10,440 nucleotides of DNA from an uncultured Halomicronema sp. (GTDB taxonomy: Bacteria; Cyanobacteriota; Cyanobacteriia; Phormidesmidales; Phormidesmidaceae): NCBI GenBank assembly GCA_937897665.1, contig CALCPB010000219.1, forward strand, positions 1 through 10,440, read 5' to 3'. The notes beneath the pieces are model-generated. The model had not been told where the DNA came from and did not search any database. It worked only from the letters and a program-made list of their open reading frames with translations. Positions 7,796-10,440 of this stretch are shown piece by piece (position 1 is the stretch's first letter; every line of letters begins with the position of its first letter). The position numbers and the translations under genes are program-made.

Positions 7796-7890
7796 CCTGA
7801 GACTGCGATCGCGTTAAAAACCAAAACCGAATTAAAGCCAGATACAAATCATCGCCTCCAAGGGGGAAGCCCTGCTGGCGAGCGGTCGGG
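7770..7890. repeat. Direct repeat GAGCGGTCGGG, two copies 110 bases apart
   Basis: Copies at 7770-7780 and 7880-7890 are identical over 11 bases. The first lies in the opening codons of the kinase-cyclase, the second in the structured block upstream. It may be coincidence in GC-rich sequence. Confidence 0.35.
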
Positions 7891-7960
7891 AACGGGATTT
7901 TGAGGGGGATGCAACGGGTTTCACGCGGCCTTCATCCTGACCCGTTGGGGCCGGCAGGGC
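7869..7960 (+). other. Nested inverted repeat, possible structured RNA
   Basis: An outer helix pairs 7869-7879 (GCCCTGCTGGC) with 7950-7960 (GCCGGCAGGGC), eleven consecutive pairs including one G-U. Inside it, 7912-7919 (CAACGGGT) pairs perfectly with 7940-7947 (ACCCGTTG) around a 20-base loop. The wobble in the outer helix, and a further possible wobble at the top of the inner stem (7920 with 7939), form only if the plus strand is the RNA, which favours a plus-strand transcript. It matches no RNA family I recognise. It could be a leader of mutS2, a small RNA, or a DNA-level palindrome. Confidence 0.4.
7888..7918 (+). other. Potential G-quadruplex motif
   Basis: Four G tracts lie on the plus strand: GGG at 7888-7890, GGG at 7894-7896, GGGGG at 7904-7908 and GGG at 7916-7918. 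The loops are 3, 7 and 7 bases, fitting the classical pattern of four runs of at least three G with loops of one to seven. The last tract is also part of the inner stem at 7912-7919, so the two structures cannot form together. Confidence 0.4.
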
Positions 7961-7979
7961 GCCAAGGGATGGGTGATTA

Positions 7980-8043
7980 TTCGGTGAAGGTACTGTCCCT
8001 CTTCATTATTTATCCCCAACCATCAGGGAATCTTCGGTGAAGG
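7980..8043. repeat. Direct repeat TTCGGTGAAGG, possible paired operator
   Basis: Identical 11-base copies occur at 7980-7990 and 8033-8043, 53 bases start to start, which is close to five helical turns. Both lie upstream of the candidate mutS2 -10 element. A regulator could bind both on one face of the DNA; no known binding motif is recognised. Confidence 0.4.
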
Positions 8044-8087
8044 GCCGATTAAGTTTCTGTATATTCCCGGTCGCTGGTCAGAGATTC

Positions 8088-8093
8088 TATACT
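8088..8093 (+). promoter_or_regulatory. Candidate -10 element for mutS2
   Basis: TATACT matches five of six positions of the consensus -10 and lies 57 bases before the TTG start, which would give a leader of about 50 bases. The hexamer 17 bases upstream (TCCCGG) is not a good -35, so the promoter would be weak or activator-dependent. Confidence 0.35.
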
Positions 8094-8150
8094 GATCGCA
8101 GGAGTGATCCGGGTTCGGGTCACCGTTCTTCTACTTGATTTTGGCCAGCC

Positions 8151-10440
8151 TTGATTCAATCTGAAACGCTTTCCCTTCTGGAATGGTCTCGCCTTTGTCA
8201 ACATTTGTCCACATTTGCGGCGACAAAGTTAGGGGCGATCGCCGCGCGTCAGCTCCCGTTGCCCGCCACCCAAGCCGAGAGCGAACGATTGCTGGCGGAG
8301 ACCCGAGAAGCCGCGCAGGTTGAGCAGACGCCTCCGGGCCTAAAATTTGCGGGCGTTCAAGATATTGGAGAAGCTCTGGCCCGGGCGCAGCGGCAGGGCA
8401 TGCTGCTGGGGGACGATTTACTCAACATTGCCACGACCCTCGCGGGCGCGCGTCAGCTGCGCCGTACGATTGACAGTTTTGAAGATGGCGAACTGCCCGT
8501 CTTAACGACACTCGTATCCACGCTGCGCACCTATCCCGAGCTGGAACAGGACATTCACTATTGCATCGATGATCGCGGCAAGGTCACTGATCGCGCCACC
8601 CCCAAACTGGGGGACATTCGCCAGCGGCTAAAGTCACAGCGCAGCGAGATTTACCAAAAGCTCAACCACATTTTGCAGCAGCAAAGTAACGCCATTCAAG
8701 AGGCGGTGATTACGCAGCGGGGCGATCGCTTTGTGATTCCGGTCAAAGCGCCGCAAAAAGACGCAATTGGCGGCATTGTGCACGATGCTTCCACCAGCGG
8801 GGCCACTCTTTATATCGAACCGAATAGCGTTGTGCCAATGGGCAATCGCCTGCGCCAGCTGCAGCGCCAAGAGCAGGTCGAAGAAGAGGCGGTTTGTCGG
8901 GCGCTGACGGCAAAAGTTGCTGAGGTGGCGACCGATTTAGAAGACCTGCTGCATATCGTCACAGTGCTTGACCTCGCCACTGCGCGGGCTCGCTATGGCT
9001 ATTGGCTGGGGGCTAACCCGCCGCGCTTTGTCCCCCCGACGGAACAAACGACGCTCCGACAGCTCCGCCATCCGCTCTTGGTCTGGCAGCAGCAGCATGA
9101 AGCCGGTAACGCCGTTGTGCCCATTGACGTGTTGGTGAATCCGCGCACGCGGGTGGTGGCGATTACGGGGCCTAATACCGGCGGCAAAACGGTGACCCTC
9201 AAAACCTTGGGGTTAGCTGCGGTAATGGCCCGTGCCGGGTTATTTATTCCTGCCAAAGAACCGGTAGAGATTCCCTGGTTTGAGCAGGTGTTGGCCGATA
9301 TTGGCGACGAGCAGTCGATTGAGCATAGCCTGTCCACCTTTTCTGGCCACATCAAGCGCATTGGTCGCATTCTGGCGGCGATTCATCCAGCGGTTGCGGA
9401 CAAACTATTAGCCAATTGGGAGGAGCCACCCGCCGCGATCGCGGCGCCACTCCCCACCTCCGCGTTGGCGACCCGTCACTCTGATGAGGAGACAGACGGC
9501 AGTCCAGACGGGACAACAGATGAGGGGACTGATGATTTGGACGCAGAGCTGTCGGAGCCGACCGTCGCGCTACCTTCGGCAGCGGTATCTGGGACAGAGG
9601 AGGATATGCAGTCTGTTAATCCACCGTTGGCGAATGCGCTGGTGCTGTTAGATGAAGTGGGTGCAGGCACCGACCCGTCGGAAGGCAGTGCGATCGCGAT
9701 TGCCCTGCTGCGCTATTTTGCTGACCATGTGCGGTTCACCGTAGCCACGACCCACTACGGCGAGCTGAAAGCGCTGAAGTATGAAGACGACCGGTTTGAA
9801 AATGCGTCGGTGGAGTTTGATGACGTCAGCTTATCGCCGACCTATCGCTTGCTGTGGGGCATTCCAGGCCGTTCCAACGCGCTGACGATCGCCCGGCGAT
9901 TAGGGCTGGAGGGAGCGATCGTCGATGCGGCGCAAAACCACATTGGTCTGAGCAGCCAGCAAGACGTTAACCAGGTCATTGCCGGGCTAGAAGCCCAGCG
10001 CCGCGAGCAAGAGCAAAAGGCCGAGGCGGCGGCGCGACTGCTCGCCGAGACCGAAAAGCTGCACCGGGAAGTGTCACGCAAGGCCACCTTCCTCAGAGAC
10101 CGCGAGCGGGAATTGCAGCAGCAACAAACCCAAGCGGTCGAGGCCGAAGTCGCTGGGGCTCGGCAGGAAATTGCCCAAGTGATTCGGCGTTTGCAAAAGG
10201 GTGACGCGACGGCCCAAGATGCGCAAAAGGCGACGGCGGCGGGCAGTCAGATAGCCCAAAAACATCAGCCCCAGCCCGTGATGCCGAAAATGCCGCCGGG
10301 GTGTAAGCCGCAATTAGGCGATCGCGTGCGGATTCCTAGTTTGGGTCAAACTGCTGAAGTTTTAGGCGAGGCAGACGCTGATGGCAAGCTTATAGTGCGC
10401 TTTGGCCTGATGAAAATGACGGTGGGCTTAGAAGATTTTG
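8151..10440 (+). CDS. mutS2: MutS2-family DNA-binding ATPase (partial, C-terminus beyond the window edge)
   Basis: The frame is open for 763 codons from a TTG at 8151 to the right edge. MutS2 proteins bind branched DNA or collided ribosomes; depending on species they suppress homologous recombination or rescue ribosomes. Visible parts: core and lever region about 1-330; Walker A GPNTGGKT at 340-347 (Lys346); STFSGH at 395-400; Walker B LVLLDE at 497-502 followed by VGAGTDPSEG; the ATTHYGELKALKYE stretch; a coiled coil about 607-684; and a KOW-like segment starting near GDRVRIPSLG at about 723. The Smr nuclease domain expected at the C-terminus lies outside the window. The only in-frame codons upstream of the TTG run back to a TGA at 8136, with no ATG. 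The N-terminus IQSETLSLLEW fits cyanobacterial MutS2, so the TTG start is well supported. Residues 412-491 are a large acidic insertion in the ATPase. Confidence 0.96.
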   Translation, partial: MIQSETLSLLEWSRLCQHLSTFAATKLGAIAARQLPLPATQAESERLLAETREAAQVEQTPPGLKFAGVQDIGEALARAQRQGMLLGDDLLNIATTLAGARQLRRTIDSFEDGELPVLTTLVSTLRTYPELEQDIHYCIDDRGKVTDRATPKLGDIRQRLKSQRSEIYQKLNHILQQQSNAIQEAVITQRGDRFVIPVKAPQKDAIGGIVHDASTSGATLYIEPNSVVPMGNRLRQLQRQEQVEEEAVCRALTAKVAEVATDLEDLLHIVTVLDLATARARYGYWLGANPPRFVPPTEQTTLRQLRHPLLVWQQQHEAGNAVVPIDVLVNPRTRVVAITGPNTGGKTVTLKTLGLAAVMARAGLFIPAKEPVEIPWFEQVLADIGDEQSIEHSLSTFSGHIKRIGRILAAIHPAVADKLLANWEEPPAAIAAPLPTSALATRHSDEETDGSPDGTTDEGTDDLDAELSEPTVALPSAAVSGTEEDMQSVNPPLANALVLLDEVGAGTDPSEGSAIAIALLRYFADHVRFTVATTHYGELKALKYEDDRFENASVEFDDVSLSPTYRLLWGIPGRSNALTIARRLGLEGAIVDAAQNHIGLSSQQDVNQVIAGLEAQRREQEQKAEAAARLLAETEKLHREVSRKATFLRDRERELQQQQTQAVEAEVAGARQEIAQVIRRLQKGDATAQDAQKATAAGSQIAQKHQPQPVMPKMPPGCKPQLGDRVRIPSLGQTAEVLGEADADGKLIVRFGLMKMTVGLEDF
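9384..9623 (+). other. Acidic low-complexity insertion within the MutS2 ATPase domain
   Basis: Residues 412-491 lie between the STFSGH segment and Walker B, where most MutS2 proteins have only a short connector. The first part is Ala/Pro-rich and contains an in-frame HIP1 site (9435-9442). The middle (about 444-469) is strongly acidic with Asp, Glu, Ser, Thr and Gly. The reading frame and both flanking motifs are intact. Confidence 0.75.

Larger units (their letters stand above)
7796..8150. promoter_or_regulatory. Divergent control region between the kinase-cyclase and mutS2
   Basis: This 355-base gap between diverging start codons must hold both promoters. Next to the kinase start there is a HIP1 site (7805-7812), then an AT-rich run (7813-7850), then a G-rich structured block (7869-7960). 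Two copies of an 11-base repeat lie at 7980-7990 and 8033-8043. On the minus strand an ATAAATAATG stretch (8004-8013) could serve as a -10 element for the kinase gene, but it has no clear -35 partner. A mutS2 promoter candidate is described separately. No open frame of note lies in the gap. Confidence 0.6.
306..10325. repeat. HIP1 octamer family (GCGATCGC), 13 dispersed copies
   Basis: Copies start at 306, 2999, 4094, 4830, 5576, 5961, 6957, 7805, 8235, 8722, 9435, 9690 and 10318; the interval given merely spans them. All but the one at 7805 lie inside genes, where they often encode Ala-Ile-Ala or Gly-Asp-Arg. A random octamer would be expected well under once in this length. HIP1 abundance is an established mark of many cyanobacterial genomes, and these sites are the main evidence for the organism. 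Confidence 0.92.

Noticed and set aside
7796..8150. Known riboswitch or housekeeping small RNA in the divergent gap
   Set aside because: The structured block was compared from memory with cobalamin and glycine riboswitches, SRP RNA and 6S RNA; no diagnostic core sequence was found.
8634..8870. Minus-strand open frames inside mutS2 (also near 8999-9370 and 9842-10313)
   Set aside because: They are opposite an unbroken MutS2 reading frame with conserved motifs; treated as shadows.
1..10440. Insertion sequence, phage, CRISPR or defence-system genes
   Set aside because: No transposase, integrase, terminal inverted repeats, repeat-spacer pattern or defence-type domain was seen on either strand.

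Overview
The window looks like chromosomal DNA of a cyanobacterium. It carries at least 13 copies of the octamer GCGATCGC (HIP1), a signature of many cyanobacterial genomes. It also encodes cyanobacterial-style proteins: a sensor kinase fused to a class IIIb adenylate cyclase, and a MutS2 with the N-terminus usual in that phylum. The moderately high GC content would suit a Leptolyngbya-like filamentous lineage, but that placement is a guess. No tRNA, rRNA, CRISPR array or mobile element was recognised.

Layout. Four genes lie on the minus strand. In transcription order they are a 1199-residue Cache/HAMP/histidine kinase/receiver/adenylate cyclase hybrid (4196-7795), a bestrophin-family anion channel (3138-4145), an AI-2E/PerM-family membrane protein (2008-3051), and a coiled-coil protein fused to an EamA/DMT transporter that runs off the left edge (1-1562). 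On the plus strand mutS2 (8151-10440) runs off the right edge and is transcribed divergently from the kinase-cyclase. There are two real intergenic regions: 1563-2007, which is AT-rich and has no convincing gene, and 7796-8150, a divergent control region. The second one holds a strong nested inverted repeat, a G-quadruplex-type motif and an 11-bp direct repeat.

How the genes may work together. Only about 50 bases separate the kinase-cyclase stop codon from the bestrophin start, so the two are probably co-transcribed. The cyclase has the Lys/Thr substrate-specifying pair of class IIIb enzymes, a class with known bicarbonate/CO2-responsive members. Some bestrophin-like proteins of algae conduct bicarbonate. 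A module coupling cAMP signalling to inorganic carbon or anion flux is therefore a reasonable, untested hypothesis. A hairpin after the bestrophin gene and an extended -10 promoter before the AI-2E gene suggest that the AI-2E gene is a separate transcription unit.

The most unusual protein features are two low-complexity insertions of about 70-80 residues inside ATP-binding domains (the kinase HATPase domain and the MutS2 ATPase). Each contains an in-frame HIP1 site. No complete new system is evident; most of the window is recognisable cyanobacterial housekeeping and signalling content.
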